A stretch of 64,000 nt of DNA from Shimazuella soli (lineage in GTDB: Bacteria; Bacillota; Bacilli; Thermoactinomycetales; Thermoactinomycetaceae). The stretch is taken from the NCBI RefSeq assembly GCF_022511585.1, contig NZ_JAKWBN010000005.1, positions 1 to 64,000 of the forward strand. Direction: 5' to 3'. Below the pieces are notes generated by a model that saw only the letters and a program-made list of their open reading frames with translations, had not been told where the DNA came from and ran no database searches. The position numbers and the translations under genes are program-made. Below, in pieces: positions 55,704 through 64,000 of this stretch (position 1 is the first letter of the stretch; every line of letters starts with the position of its first letter).

Positions 55704-57116
55704 ATGAGTTTATTTCAAAAGAAAGATGTACATGCATTAATAGCGAAACAATCCCACTCTGGATTGAAAAGAGATCTAGGGACATGGGATTTGACTTTAC
55801 TAGGTGTGGGGGCAGTGGTAGGAACAGGGATTTTCGTTTTGTCTGGAACAGGTGCTATCATGGCAGGTCCTGGCGTAATTATTTCATTTATTATTGCAGG
55901 GTTGGCTTGTCTATTTGCAGCTTTAACTTATGCAGAGTTTGCATCTACTGTACCAGTCTCTGGATCTGCCTATACTTATGCTTATGCAACCATTGGTGAA
56001 TTTTTTGCGTTTCTTATTGGTTGGGATTTAATTTCTGAGTATTTGCTCGCTGTAAGCGCCGTATCTGCAGGATGGTCAGGATATGCACAAGCGTTTTTAC
56101 AGAGTATTGGCATTCATATTCCTACTATTTTGACCGGTGCTCCTGGATCAGTACCAGGACAGACGACTATTTTTAATTTTCCTGCATTCTTTATCGTTAT
56201 GGTAATAACTTTGATGCTATCTTTGGGAGTAAAAGAATCAAAGCGTTTAAACAATGTGATGGTGACTATTAAAGTTCTTGTTATAGTACTCATTATCGGG
56301 GTAGGAATATTTCATATGGATCCAGCTAACTGGAAACCTTTTATTCCACATGGTTGGTCCAAAGTCTTTAGTGCAGCTGCGCTTGTATTCTTTGCATTTC
56401 TTGGATTTGATGCAGTCAGTACAGCGGCAGAAGAAACCAAAGATCCTGCTAAAGATCTACCAAGAGGAATTATCTATTCTCTATTAATTTGTACTGGATT
56501 ATATATTCTTATTACTTTGATCATTACTGGGTTGGTTCCAGCTGCGAGTTTTGCAGGACATGAGGATCGCCCCGTGGCATTTGCATTGGAAGCAATAGGG
56601 CAAAATTGGCTGATTATTTTGGTTACAATCGGTACAGTACTTGGTATGATGACCGTTATTTTAGTAATGCTTTATGGTCTAACTCGAATTATTTTATCTA
56701 TTTCAAGAGATGGTTTGTTTCCAAAATCATTAGCCAAAATGAATGAAAAAAGGCAAGTTCCTACAAGGGTAATATGGGTTTGTGGAATTATTGCAGGTTT
56801 AGTAGGGGGACTAGTTCCTTTATCAAAGATTGCAACATTAGTAAATATAGGTACTTTAGCTGCTTTCGTAACGGTTTCCATTGCAGTTTTAGTGCTTCGA
56901 AAAACAGAGCCAGATTTACCTAGAAAATTTAAAACACCATTTGTACCACTGGTTCCGATTTTAGCAATTTTAAGTTGCGGATATTTGATGTTGTTATTGG
57001 GTAGTATGACTTGGATTTTCTTTGGGATTTGGATTTTGTTAGGTGTTATAGTCTATTTTTCTTATTCAAAAAGCCATTCGTTATTGAGTAAAGAAAACAA
57101 CAACGGAAGCTTATAA
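55704..57116 (+). CDS. APC family amino acid permease
   Basis: About 470 residues with 12 or more membrane helices. The opening LGTWDLTLLGVGAVVGTGIFVLSGTGA and the later FFAFLGFDAVSTAAEETKDPAKDLPRGI are the substrate-helix and EE..P motifs of the cationic amino acid transporter-like branch (YfnA/BcaP). Amino acid specificity cannot be read. GGGGG precedes the third of three consecutive ATG codons by six bases. A strong terminator at 57149 follows. Confidence 0.92.
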   Translation: MSLFQKKDVHALIAKQSHSGLKRDLGTWDLTLLGVGAVVGTGIFVLSGTGAIMAGPGVIISFIIAGLACLFAALTYAEFASTVPVSGSAYTYAYATIGEFFAFLIGWDLISEYLLAVSAVSAGWSGYAQAFLQSIGIHIPTILTGAPGSVPGQTTIFNFPAFFIVMVITLMLSLGVKESKRLNNVMVTIKVLVIVLIIGVGIFHMDPANWKPFIPHGWSKVFSAAALVFFAFLGFDAVSTAAEETKDPAKDLPRGIIYSLLICTGLYILITLIITGLVPAASFAGHEDRPVAFALEAIGQNWLIILVTIGTVLGMMTVILVMLYGLTRIILSISRDGLFPKSLAKMNEKRQVPTRVIWVCGIIAGLVGGLVPLSKIATLVNIGTLAAFVTVSIAVLVLRKTEPDLPRKFKTPFVPLVPILAILSCGYLMLLLGSMTWIFFGIWILLGVIVYFSYSKSHSLLSKENNNGSL

Positions 57117-57148
57117 AGATCTTCGGGACAGTAATTCCATATATATGT

Positions 57149-57186
57149 TAACCCAGTTGCATAAGAAGCAACTGGGTTAATTTTTT
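57149..57186. terminator. Bidirectional terminator
   Basis: TTAACCCAGTTGC / GCAACTGGGTTAA around a seven-base loop, then six T. Confidence 0.9.
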
Positions 57187-57214
57187 ATAATTGAATTAAT
57201 AAGCGGTAAGGTGA

Positions 57215-58180
57215 TTATCCTTTGCTGTGTAACTTTCTTTTTTTATCTTTCTGTTCCCATTCTTTTAAAAGGGGATAAGGATCATATGAGTATGTCTTTT
57301 TTCCATTGAATTTATAAATGCCATAGTGTAAGTGTGGAGGAAACTTTCCTGATGTTCCGGGAGGACCATAACCGGAAGATCCTACATAGCCGATGACTTG
57401 ACCAGGATGAACAATCACTCCTTTTTTTATATCTTTTTCAAATCCATTGAGATGGCCAAAATAATGGTATCGATTATTAACATCACGAATACCTAAACGC
57501 CATCCTCCATAGCGGTTCCACCCTTTTAATTCAATGTACCCATAGCATGTGCTGCGTACAGGAGTACCGTAATGGGCAAAAATGTCTGTTCCTTCATGAA
57601 TGCGAAGTCCCCCCCAACCACGACGATCCCCCCATGTATTGCGATAGGTGTAGATATATCCTCGAGGAATGGGAAACGCATTTCCTTCTAGTTGTGTTGT
57701 TTGATATTTTTCATAAATTTTTGCTAGATGGGTAATGACATCAACTGCCATCGGCTGCTTGTAGTAATTCCAAATCTGTTCACGAATATGGGAGATAGTT
57801 GGTCCATATGAAGAAAGATAGCGTGAAAGGGTATAGAGCACATCACGATCACTAGAGGCGTTTGCACGTCCATCACCATCACCATCTAATCCCATGCCGC
57901 CAAAGTAATGGATGGTCATAAGAGAAGAGTCATCAGGAGATGGATTACTGACACCTGCCCATAAATAACTCGGTATTTGTATGTGTGTGACCCTGTTTTT
58001 TAATTTATCTTTATGGATATTAGATTCATATTGGTCTATAGCTGCCAAATACTCCCATGGTACTCCTGTCAGGGATTCCATCGACTCATAAAGTTGTTGC
58101 AAATCGTCTTTTTTTTCTTCTGCAAACACAGGATTGGCAAGAGCATGAATAAATAAAACAATGAATATGAACAAGTAGCG
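57215..58180 (-). CDS. lytH: Secreted M23 endopeptidase LytH (YunA-like)
   Basis: 321 residues. The signal peptide ends near FAEE (residue 20). The N-terminal half contains an aspartate-rich loop LDGDGDGRANASSDRD, as in SLT-type hydrolases with a calcium-like site. The M23 domain has the zinc ligands HEGTD (H-x-x-x-D), and HLHYG near 300. B. subtilis LytH (YunA) trims spore cortex peptide side chains and is encoded next to lipA and yunB, as it is nearly here. AAAGGAG lies seven bases before ATG 58180. Confidence 0.9.
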   Translation of the reverse strand, partial: RYLFIFIVLFIHALANPVFAEEKKDDLQQLYESMESLTGVPWEYLAAIDQYESNIHKDKLKNRVTHIQIPSYLWAGVSNPSPDDSSLMTIHYFGGMGLDGDGDGRANASSDRDVLYTLSRYLSSYGPTISHIREQIWNYYKQPMAVDVITHLAKIYEKYQTTQLEGNAFPIPRGYIYTYRNTWGDRRGWGGLRIHEGTDIFAHYGTPVRSTCYGYIELKGWNRYGGWRLGIRDVNNRYHYFGHLNGFEKDIKKGVIVHPGQVIGYVGSSGYGPPGTSGKFPPHLHYGIYKFNGKKTYSYDPYPLLKEWEQKDKKRKLHSKG

Positions 58181-58307
58181 CATAGGACAACTCCTTTCGC
58201 TATTAGTTTGCAAAAGAAGAATTGTAAGTATACATGAGCAAAAAAGGGAAAGTGGTAAAAAGTAAGCCTTTGTGCAGGGGTGTTACTAAAATTAGAATCT
58301 AAATAAC

Positions 58308-58344
58308 AAAAAAACCATTGATCTTATTGTATCAATGGTTTTTC
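58308..58344 (-). terminator. Terminator of the siderophore-binding gene
   Basis: AAAAACCATTGAT / ATCAATGGTTTTT with an eight-base loop, A and T flanks. Confidence 0.88.
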
Positions 58345-58349
58345 AATGT

Positions 58350-59288
58350 TTATTTCATTTGTTTTGTATATTCTACTAATTGATCCAACATCTTATTTGC
58401 AGCTAAAATACCCCCTGCAGTATTCCAAACAATATCATCTACTTTAAATGCATGTTTTTGTTGAACCGCATGTAAAGACTTCCAAAGAGGATCATTGGTA
58501 AACTCTTGTTCTAATTTAGTACCGCCATTATTTTTTCCTTTATCAAAGGTGAAGTAGAATAAGATATCAGCATCCATTTCAGGAATTTGTTCACGAGTAA
58601 CTTGCATAGCTAAGTCATTCTTATTTTGATTGGCAGGTCTTTGAAAACCGAGTTCTTTAAAAATCGCACCTGTAAAACTGTTAAGTTGGTAAATTCGAGT
58701 CTGACCCGGCATAAAACGTACAACCGAAACTTTTTTATGAACAAGATCCCCTAGTGCTTTTTTCGTTTGCCCAATATGTTGCTCGTAGGCAGCCAGCACT
58801 TTTTTCCCTTCTGCCTCTCTGTTTACAGCTTTCGCATATAGTTGGAAGTTTATTTTCCAATCCCCTCGCAGTTCCTCTGAAAAAACAGTCGGGGCAATTG
58901 CAGAAAGTTGAGTATAAACTTTTTCTTGACGCATTTTATTTCCGATTATCAAATCAGGTTTTAAGCTAGCGATTGCCTCTAAATTAGGTGCACTTTCAAT
59001 TCCTAAGAGCTTTACGCCTTGAAGCTTGTTTTTCGTATAGTCATACCAAGGATTCCCATTATATGGTTGAACAGCACCTACTGGTTTAATTCCCAAGGCT
59101 AGTAGTGCTTCTGTTCCTTCGCTTGTCAAAACAACAATGCGTTTTGGATTTGTTGGAACTTTTGTTGTTCCCATTGCATGCTTGATCGAAATCGTATTGC
59201 CTGCATTTTCTGATTTTTCAGGTGTACAACCTGTTAGTGCAAATAGCAGTAAAGCCAAGACAACTAAGCTAGATAACCATTTACGCAT
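58350..59288 (-). CDS. Iron-siderophore ABC transporter binding lipoprotein
   Basis: 312 residues. A lipobox LTGC at residues 18-21 follows the hydrophobic signal, so the mature protein is lipid-anchored outside. The FepB/FhuD fold is shown by RIVVLTSEGTEALLALGIKPVGA, LEAIASLKPDLIIGNK and the C-terminal VDDIVWNTAGGILAANKMLDQL. The ligand is probably a hydroxamate or related siderophore. AAGGG is about 14 bases from ATG 59288, which is weak. The longer frame to 59366 would add 26 residues before the signal. A Fur box lies 27 bases upstream. Confidence 0.9.
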   Translation of the reverse strand: MRKWLSSLVVLALLLFALTGCTPEKSENAGNTISIKHAMGTTKVPTNPKRIVVLTSEGTEALLALGIKPVGAVQPYNGNPWYDYTKNKLQGVKLLGIESAPNLEAIASLKPDLIIGNKMRQEKVYTQLSAIAPTVFSEELRGDWKINFQLYAKAVNREAEGKKVLAAYEQHIGQTKKALGDLVHKKVSVVRFMPGQTRIYQLNSFTGAIFKELGFQRPANQNKNDLAMQVTREQIPEMDADILFYFTFDKGKNNGGTKLEQEFTNDPLWKSLHAVQQKHAFKVDDIVWNTAGGILAANKMLDQLVEYTKQMK

Positions 59289-59314
59289 GTGGTAGGTGAT
59301 TCCCTTCTCAATAG

Positions 59315-59329
59315 TGATAATCATTCTCA
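59315..59329 (-). promoter_or_regulatory. Fur box before the binding-protein gene
   Basis: TGATAATCATTCTCA matches the 7-1-7 Fur consensus TGATAATnATTATCA at 13 of 14 positions. It lies 27 bases from the start codon, in the position of an operator. Confidence 0.8.
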
Positions 59330-59455
59330 TAACAAATGTATCCAATATTGATTCGAACGTCAACATATTTGTGACATAATTTTATCTTATAATAAAACGA
59401 AAATATTCAATAAAGAAACATAAGAATACGTACTTAATAATTTTTGAAGTGTTAT

Positions 59456-59470
59456 TGAGAATGAAAATCA
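59456..59470 (+). promoter_or_regulatory. Fur box before the permease genes
   Basis: TGAGAATgAAAATCA matches the 7-1-7 consensus at 11 of 14 positions and lies 64 bases before the permease start. Paired with the box at 59315 it gives a divergently controlled unit. Confidence 0.7.
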
Positions 59471-59533
59471 TTGACCATATCTTTTCCTTTTTTTAAACTG
59501 GATAAGAAAAGAACACAACAAAGGTTGAGATAG

Positions 59534-60508
59534 ATGGGGAAATTAGGAAGTTTTGTCGGTGGTTTCATTTTATTAATTGGTTTGATGGCATTTAGTTTAA
59601 TGGTTGGTACAAGGGATATCCCCATTCAGACGATTGTAGATACATTTACCAACTATCATGCTACAGTAAATGAGTTAATTATTCTTACAGATCGTTTACC
59701 TCGCACTATCATTGCAATCTTAGTGGGAGCCAGCTTAGCGATTGCAGGATGTATAACTCAAGTAATTTTTCGCAATCCCCTCGCATCTGAGACAACGCTT
59801 GGTATTAACGGCGGTGCTAGTTTTTTCATGGTGCTCAGTGTTACGTTATTTACGGGATGGTCACTGAGCCAGTTAATTTGGGTTAGTTTTATAGGGTCAG
59901 GGTTGACCTTTTTTATTGTTTTTGCAATAGGACGAGCGCATTCTCCTTTGCAGCTCACATTAGCAGGAACGAGTATTGCTGCTCTTTTTTCTTCATTAAC
60001 CCATGGGTTTTTGGTCATGAACGATAGAAGCTTGGAACAGATGTTGTATTGGTTAACGGGATCAGTAGAAGGTCGAGAATTAGGAGATATAACACCTGTC
60101 CTTCCATATCTTTTAGTTGGAATTTTTCTGGCATTTTTCCTATCATGGTCTCTTAACTTGATGGCTTTAGGAGAAGAAGTTTCAAAAAGCTTAGGATTAT
60201 CGGTCTCTATCTATAAGTTTCTTGCTGGTGTAGCAGTAGTACTGCTTGCGGGGAGTTCTGTGGCAATATCAGGACCTATCTTATTTATCGGTCTGTTGGT
60301 TCCCCATCTAGCAAAAATTTGGGTAGGACAAGATCATCGGGTAATTCTTCCATTTGCTGGTTTATTGGGGGCTATTTTGTTGTTAGGCGCAGATATGTTG
60401 GGACGAGTTATCATGATGGGACAAGTCATTCCAGTAGGAGTTATGACAGCTGTTCTTGGAGCGCCTGTCTTTTTGTATCTTGTTAGAAGATGGGGGCAGA
60501 GCATATGA
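59534..60508 (+). CDS. Siderophore ABC permease, FecCD family, first subunit
   Basis: 324 residues with about nine membrane helices. The FecCD motifs TDRLPRTIIAILVGASLAIAGCITQVIFRNPLASETTLGINGGAS and SISGPILFIGLLVPHLAKIWVG (ATPase contact) are intact. It forms the inner-membrane channel with the following permease. GGTTGAG precedes the ATG. It overlaps the next gene by four bases. Confidence 0.92.
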   Translation: MGKLGSFVGGFILLIGLMAFSLMVGTRDIPIQTIVDTFTNYHATVNELIILTDRLPRTIIAILVGASLAIAGCITQVIFRNPLASETTLGINGGASFFMVLSVTLFTGWSLSQLIWVSFIGSGLTFFIVFAIGRAHSPLQLTLAGTSIAALFSSLTHGFLVMNDRSLEQMLYWLTGSVEGRELGDITPVLPYLLVGIFLAFFLSWSLNLMALGEEVSKSLGLSVSIYKFLAGVAVVLLAGSSVAISGPILFIGLLVPHLAKIWVGQDHRVILPFAGLLGAILLLGADMLGRVIMMGQVIPVGVMTAVLGAPVFLYLVRRWGQSI

Positions 60509-61509
60509 AGAAATACGTTTGGATAATATTATGCCTCATTCTTTTTTGTCTGGTTGTCATTAGTGTTGGTGTCGGCGAAGCATATATTTCTCCTCTACAT
60601 GTGGTAAAATCATTTTTAGGTTTAGGGAATCCATTCGATTCGCTAATTATTTTTCAACTTCGTTTACCTCGTATTGTGCTAGCAACTTTAGCAGGAATGG
60701 CTTTTGCTGTGGCAGGCTGTATCTTACAAGCGATCACTCGAAATCCAATGGCAACTCCAGAAATGATGGGAATAAGCGGAGGAGCTTCCGTTGCAGCTGT
60801 CTCCATCATCATGATATTTAGTACGCAAAATGATGCGTTATCGATCAGTTTAAATTTTCTACCTCTATTTGCTTTTTTAGGTGCTACACTAGTCGCACTT
60901 CTTATCTATCTATTTGCTTGGAAGAAAGGTGTTTCTTCTCTTCGGCTTGTGCTTGTTGGGATAGGATTTTATATTTTAATGAATGCACTTGTTAATCTGA
61001 TTGTTTTAATTGGACCTTTATTTCGTGCTATGCAGGCGAAAACTTGGTTAACGGGCAGCATATATGGAACAACATGGAAAGAAGTTATGGTATTATTACC
61101 TTGGCTTGCTGTGTTGCTTCCAATTGCTTATTTATTCAGCCGCAGTTTAACAATACACGAATTAGGTGAAAATACGGCGATTGGGCTTGGCATGAAGATA
61201 AAAACGGAAAGGTTTTTTCTTTTGATTCTCTGTACGAGTCTTACTGGTGCAGCGGTTGCATTTGTGGGAGGAATTACTTTTATCGGATTGATCGGTCCGC
61301 ACTTGGCTAGAAGGTTGGTAGGAAATGATTACCGGTTCATTTTGCCCGTAGCGGCCTTAATTGGGGCAATAATGGTAGTGGGTGCAGACTTGATTGGACA
61401 TACATTATTAGCTCCAAAAGAGATACCTGCTGGTGTTTTCACAGCTCTAATTGGTGTACCTTATTTTCTCTATTTGATTTATCGCAGTAAGGGGAAGGTA
61501 TCTTCCTAA
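60505..61509 (+). CDS. Siderophore ABC permease, FecCD family, second subunit
   Basis: 334 residues, same family as the preceding gene: FQLRLPRIVLATLAGMAFAVAGCILQAITRNPMATPEMMGISGGAS and VGGITFIGLIGPHLARRLVG. ATG 60505 has GGGGGC seven bases upstream. The two permeases and the binding protein make an incomplete transporter because no ATPase gene lies nearby. A shared YusV/FhuC-type ATPase elsewhere in the genome is expected. Confidence 0.92.
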   Translation: MKKYVWIILCLILFCLVVISVGVGEAYISPLHVVKSFLGLGNPFDSLIIFQLRLPRIVLATLAGMAFAVAGCILQAITRNPMATPEMMGISGGASVAAVSIIMIFSTQNDALSISLNFLPLFAFLGATLVALLIYLFAWKKGVSSLRLVLVGIGFYILMNALVNLIVLIGPLFRAMQAKTWLTGSIYGTTWKEVMVLLPWLAVLLPIAYLFSRSLTIHELGENTAIGLGMKIKTERFFLLILCTSLTGAAVAFVGGITFIGLIGPHLARRLVGNDYRFILPVAALIGAIMVVGADLIGHTLLAPKEIPAGVFTALIGVPYFLYLIYRSKGKVSS

Positions 61510-61566
61510 TTTTATCGGAAACAATGTGGTAAGATAGGATAGTGCTTAAAGGTGGGGAGTGATCAT

Positions 61567-62439
61567 ATGACAGAGCGTAAACCAGAATGGTTAAAAGTAA
61601 AATTAAGTACAGGTGAGAACTTTCAAGAATTAAAAAAAATGATGCGCAGCAAAACTTTACACACGGTATGTGAAGAAGCTCGCTGCCCAAATATATATGA
61701 ATGCTGGGCGAATAGAACGGCAACTTTTATGATTTTAGGTGACATTTGTACTAGAGCTTGTCGTTTCTGTGCAGTGAAAACAGGAATGCCGACAGAATTA
61801 GATTGGCAGGAGCCCGAAAGAGTAGCAGAAGCTGTAGAACAGATGGGCGTACGTCACGCAGTTGTGACATCTGTTGCACGTGATGACCTGAAAGATGGAG
61901 GAGCGGCAATATTTGCTGCGACGATTCGTGCAATTCGTCAGCGCAATCCTTTGACAACGGTAGAAGTACTGATACCTGATTTTCAAGGGAATTGGGATGC
62001 GTTAAAAGTAGTAATGGATGCAAAACCAGATATTCTCAACCACAATATTGAAACAGTGAGAAGACGGTCTGACCGTGTTCGTTCTAAAGCGAAATATCCA
62101 CGTTCATTGGAATTGCTAAAAAGAGCGAAAGAAATGCAACCACAAATTCCAACCAAATCCAGTATTATGGTGGGAGTTGGGGAAACGTTTGAAGAAGTAA
62201 TCGAAGCCATGCAAGATTTACATGCTCATGACGTAAATATTGTAACAATTGGTCAGTATCTCCAACCAACAAAAAAACATATGAAAATAGAAAAATATTA
62301 TACCCCAGAGGAATTCGCCACATGGAAAGAAATGGGGTTAGATCTTGGATTCTCACATGTAGAATCTGGCCCACTTGTGCGTAGTTCTTATCATGCCCAC
62401 GAACAAGTAAAATCTGCAGAAGCAAGAGCTACTAGTTAG
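61567..62439 (+). CDS. lipA: Lipoyl synthase LipA
   Basis: 290 residues, radical SAM enzyme. The auxiliary cluster motif C-x4-C-x5-C is [12 protein letters not shown], and the radical SAM motif C-x3-C-x2-C is [22 protein letters not shown] and [13 protein letters not shown] follow as in all LipA. It inserts two sulfurs into octanoyl-lipoyl domains. ATG 61567 has GGGGAG eight bases upstream; a GTG at 61552 is in frame but less likely. As in B. subtilis it is followed by yutD. Confidence 0.97.
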   Translation: MTERKPEWLKVKLSTGENFQELKKMMRSKTLHTVCEEARCPNIYECWANRTATFMILGDICTRACRFCAVKTGMPTELDWQEPERVAEAVEQMGVRHAVVTSVARDDLKDGGAAIFAATIRAIRQRNPLTTVEVLIPDFQGNWDALKVVMDAKPDILNHNIETVRRRSDRVRSKAKYPRSLELLKRAKEMQPQIPTKSSIMVGVGETFEEVIEAMQDLHAHDVNIVTIGQYLQPTKKHMKIEKYYTPEEFATWKEMGLDLGFSHVESGPLVRSSYHAHEQVKSAEARATS

Positions 62440-62510
62440 ACGATTGAAAATAAATTATAATGAAAAAGATCTTAATGAATCTCTGTACGTATGAAATTAA
62501 AAACGAAGCA

Positions 62511-62538
62511 GAACTAGCTTCTAATAGGAAGCTAGTTC
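62511..62538 (+). terminator. Hairpin after lipA
   Basis: GAACTAGCTTC / GAAGCTAGTTC with a six-base loop. Only a loose T-rich stretch follows, so read-through into yutD may occur. Confidence 0.55.
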
Positions 62539-62564
62539 CATTTCCATTTGAAAGGAGAATGTAA

Positions 62565-62849
62565 ATGGATATTTTTCAAGTGGAAGAAAATCAATATAAA
62601 CTGATAAAAAGCTATCGAAAAGGTTGGAAACAGAATGCATTCCGCAAACGATATGTAGATTTATTGGAAAAATATGATTATATTGTTGGTGATTGGGGTT
62701 ATGGCCAACTTCGTTTGAAAGGTTTTTACGAAGATACAAATGAACTAGCAGAGAGAGAGACAAAATTTAGTTTTCTGGAAGAATATCTTTCCGAATATTG
62801 TAATTTTGGTTGTGCTTATTTTATTTTAAAGAAAATACAAAAAAGCTAA
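62565..62849 (+). CDS. yutD: YutD family protein
   Basis: 94 residues, acidic-aromatic: AFRKRYVDLLEKYDYIVGDWGYGQLRLKGFYED and EYLSEYCNFGCAYFIL are the YutD (DUF1027) signature. Function unknown. AAAGGAG lies eight bases before the ATG. Confidence 0.9.
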   Translation: MDIFQVEENQYKLIKSYRKGWKQNAFRKRYVDLLEKYDYIVGDWGYGQLRLKGFYEDTNELAERETKFSFLEEYLSEYCNFGCAYFILKKIQKS

Positions 62850-62864
62850 CCTTGGGCTAGCTTT
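62842..62864. terminator. Bidirectional terminator
   Basis: AAAGCTA / TAGCTTT between the convergent yutD and the next minus-strand gene. Confidence 0.65.
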
Positions 62865-63117
62865 CTTCTTCGTCATGGGTAGGATGACTACCTGGCATTT
62901 GTCGTTCTATTCCTTCATGAAATTGGCGATTTTCATATGTGAATTGCGCTGATGCATGTTGTCCAGGAAGCCAAGGTGAGTTTTTACCCAATTTTTCTTC
63001 ATTATGAGCTGCACCATAAGGTCCTTCTGGGAACTCTTCAAAAGCCAATTCTGAATGGTAGGCGATTACCGAATCTAGTTCCTTATATTCTTTTTTATCT
63101 TTATTCACATAGGTCAC
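62857..63117 (-). CDS. Small hydrophilic protein, 86 residues
   Basis: Acidic and His-rich, without a membrane segment: [26 protein letters not shown] and [10 protein letters not shown]. It looks partly disordered. It resembles short cytosolic or spore-related proteins of Bacillales in style, but I do not assign a family. An SD (GAGGTGA) lies just before the ATG. Confidence 0.6.
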   Translation of the reverse strand: MTYVNKDKKEYKELDSVIAYHSELAFEEFPEGPYGAAHNEEKLGKNSPWLPGQHASAQFTYENRQFHEGIERQMPGSHPTHDEEES

Positions 63118-63138
63118 CTCTATTATAAGGTACCCAAA

Positions 63139-63405
63139 CTACACAATGGTATGTAAAAAAGAATGAAGTTCTGCTGCCTCAGCTTCAGAGAGAGAATATG
63201 CTTCTTCTAAATATCCTTCTTCTTCTAAATCATCTCGACCAATGATTGCAAAGTTATTGGATTGAAGATGCATGATCAAATGTTTACCATAAAAACGACC
63301 TGACATCATGATAACAAGGTCATAACGGTTCTCTTTTCCTACAAAACTGACAAAACGTGTTTTTGTTTCTTCTAAGTCATCATATAAGAAATCAAATTCT
63401 TCCAT
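63139..63405 (-). CDS. DUF3055 family protein
   Basis: 88 residues: FDFLYDDLEETKTRFVSFVG at the start, then FYGKHLIMHLQSNNFAIIGRDDLEEEGYLEEAYSLSEAEAAEL, which is the DUF3055 pattern known near yutD in Bacillales. Function unknown. AGGAGCC lies about eight bases before the ATG. Confidence 0.78.
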   Translation of the reverse strand: MEEFDFLYDDLEETKTRFVSFVGKENRYDLVIMMSGRFYGKHLIMHLQSNNFAIIGRDDLEEEGYLEEAYSLSEAEAAELHSFLHTIV

Positions 63406-63447
63406 TTTTTGGCTCCTATCTAAGATGTATCTCTGGCTTTTAGTATA

Positions 63448-64000
63448 CTAAAAAAAGAACAAGAAGCGATTTTTTTTCTGACGACGCGGAAGCATCCCTT
63501 GTTCAGAAGTTGCAGAAGTGAGTCGTTGTGTAAAATGAACATTGCGTAATTCGATTTTTAATTGATCTTGTTTTTTGCGAATTTCATCAAACATTTTATG
63601 AACTTCACTAGATGAGACTGCATCTTGAGCTACAACTCCCATTTTTTGTTCCAGGTCTTCAAAAGAATCATAAATACCATATAAGTGTTCTTCCATTCTT
63701 TCCATTCGTGAAAACAATTCTTCCATCATGTGCCCCATTTGATGCATAGAATGAATCATTTCGTCAAATGTTTGTTGGGAATAGTATGTTTCACTTGGTT
63801 GAGATAATTTCCCTTCTTCTAGCATTTCCTCACGTAATTTTCGCATAGACATACCAGGACTTTGTAGTTGTATTTGTATTTCTTTTAGCCGTTCTATACT
63901 TTCCTTCGAAAGAAGGTAATGTCCTTTTTCCGTCACGTCATATCCAATGTATTCTCCATACATATCGATCCACTTACGGATACTTCTAGCATGTACTTTT
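63448..64000 (-). CDS. RacA/MerR-like HTH protein with coiled coil, 5' end cut by the window
   Basis: The reading frame runs past the window edge: upstream of the ATG at 63963 it continues in frame as KVHARSIRKWIDMYGEYIGY, the recognition part of a MerR/RacA-type winged helix (R-S-I-R-K-W). A YDVTEKGHYLLSKESIERLKEIQ wing and helix follow, then long coiled-coil heptads (IHSMHQMGHMMEELFSRMER, later EIRKKQDQLKIEL) and a basic end. RacA anchors chromosome ends at the poles in sporulation; a plain regulator is the alternative. The true start is outside the window. Confidence 0.7.
   Translation of the reverse strand, partial: KVHARSIRKWIDMYGEYIGYDVTEKGHYLLSKESIERLKEIQIQLQSPGMSMRKLREEMLEEGKLSQPSETYYSQQTFDEMIHSMHQMGHMMEELFSRMERMEEHLYGIYDSFEDLEQKMGVVAQDAVSSSEVHKMFDEIRKKQDQLKIELRNVHFTQRLTSATSEQGMLPRRQKKNRFLFFF

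Overview
The window comes from a low-GC, endospore-forming member of the Bacillota. The Suf (sufCDSUB) order, the yunF-yunE-yunD, yunC, yunB, lytH/yunA, lipA and yutD genes, YfkAB, DnaI, the acetylase branch of diaminopimelate synthesis and a class D sortase are all typical of Bacillales. The helix 45 variant at the 16S 3' end, the type III polyketide synthase pair and the overall gene mix suggest Thermoactinomycetaceae (Shimazuella-like). That family assignment is inference.

Layout. 1-211: 3' end of a 16S rRNA gene that stops at an intrinsic terminator instead of leading into a 23S gene. 322-6561: small metabolic and transport genes, a P-loop kinase, two EamA transporters with a truncated third copy, and a CBS-domain protein. 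6986-12130: sufCDSUB. 12271-12840: an isolated GC-rich orphan gene with its own hairpin. 12906-20816 (mostly minus strand): secreted erythromycin-esterase-like and SH3-like proteins, then dnaI with a compact acetyl-diaminopimelate operon, then an HTH-TPR regulator. 20971-27464: membrane proteins, a cell-wall hydrolase with a VirB8-like partner, nicotinate phosphoribosyltransferase and a JAMM protease. 27532-33788: the yun cluster, queT, a cold-shock gene and several very short genes. 34011-38935: an ABC-F ATPase, YfkAB, a second GC-rich mini-gene, an epimerase and TspO.

39287-49372 is the most notable region. A leader with an intrinsic terminator precedes an LPQTA surface protein, a class D sortase and a set of Gram-positive type IV secretion-like components: TcpC/VirB8, TcpD, TcpE, TcpF/VirB4, a VirB6-like membrane protein, and a HerA/VirD4-like ATPase whose Walker A lysine is arginine. 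No relaxase, integrase, FtsK-type coupling protein, oriT or attachment site is visible, and base composition matches the chromosome. The missing wall hydrolase (VirB1-like) and a second VirB8-like protein lie in their own operon at 23294-25370. I propose a resident, non-mobile secretion apparatus rather than an integrative element.

49484-64000: a type III polyketide synthase and its methyltransferase (bpsA-bpsB), dfrA-thyA, yunB, a UbiD-family decarboxylase, a glutaredoxin, an amino acid permease, lytH, a Fur-box-controlled siderophore uptake locus without its ATPase, lipA-yutD and a RacA/MerR-like gene cut by the window edge. A roughly 105-base structured repeat occurs at 21774 and 53291. 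Starts were moved from the longest frame wherever a ribosome binding site clearly favoured an internal codon.
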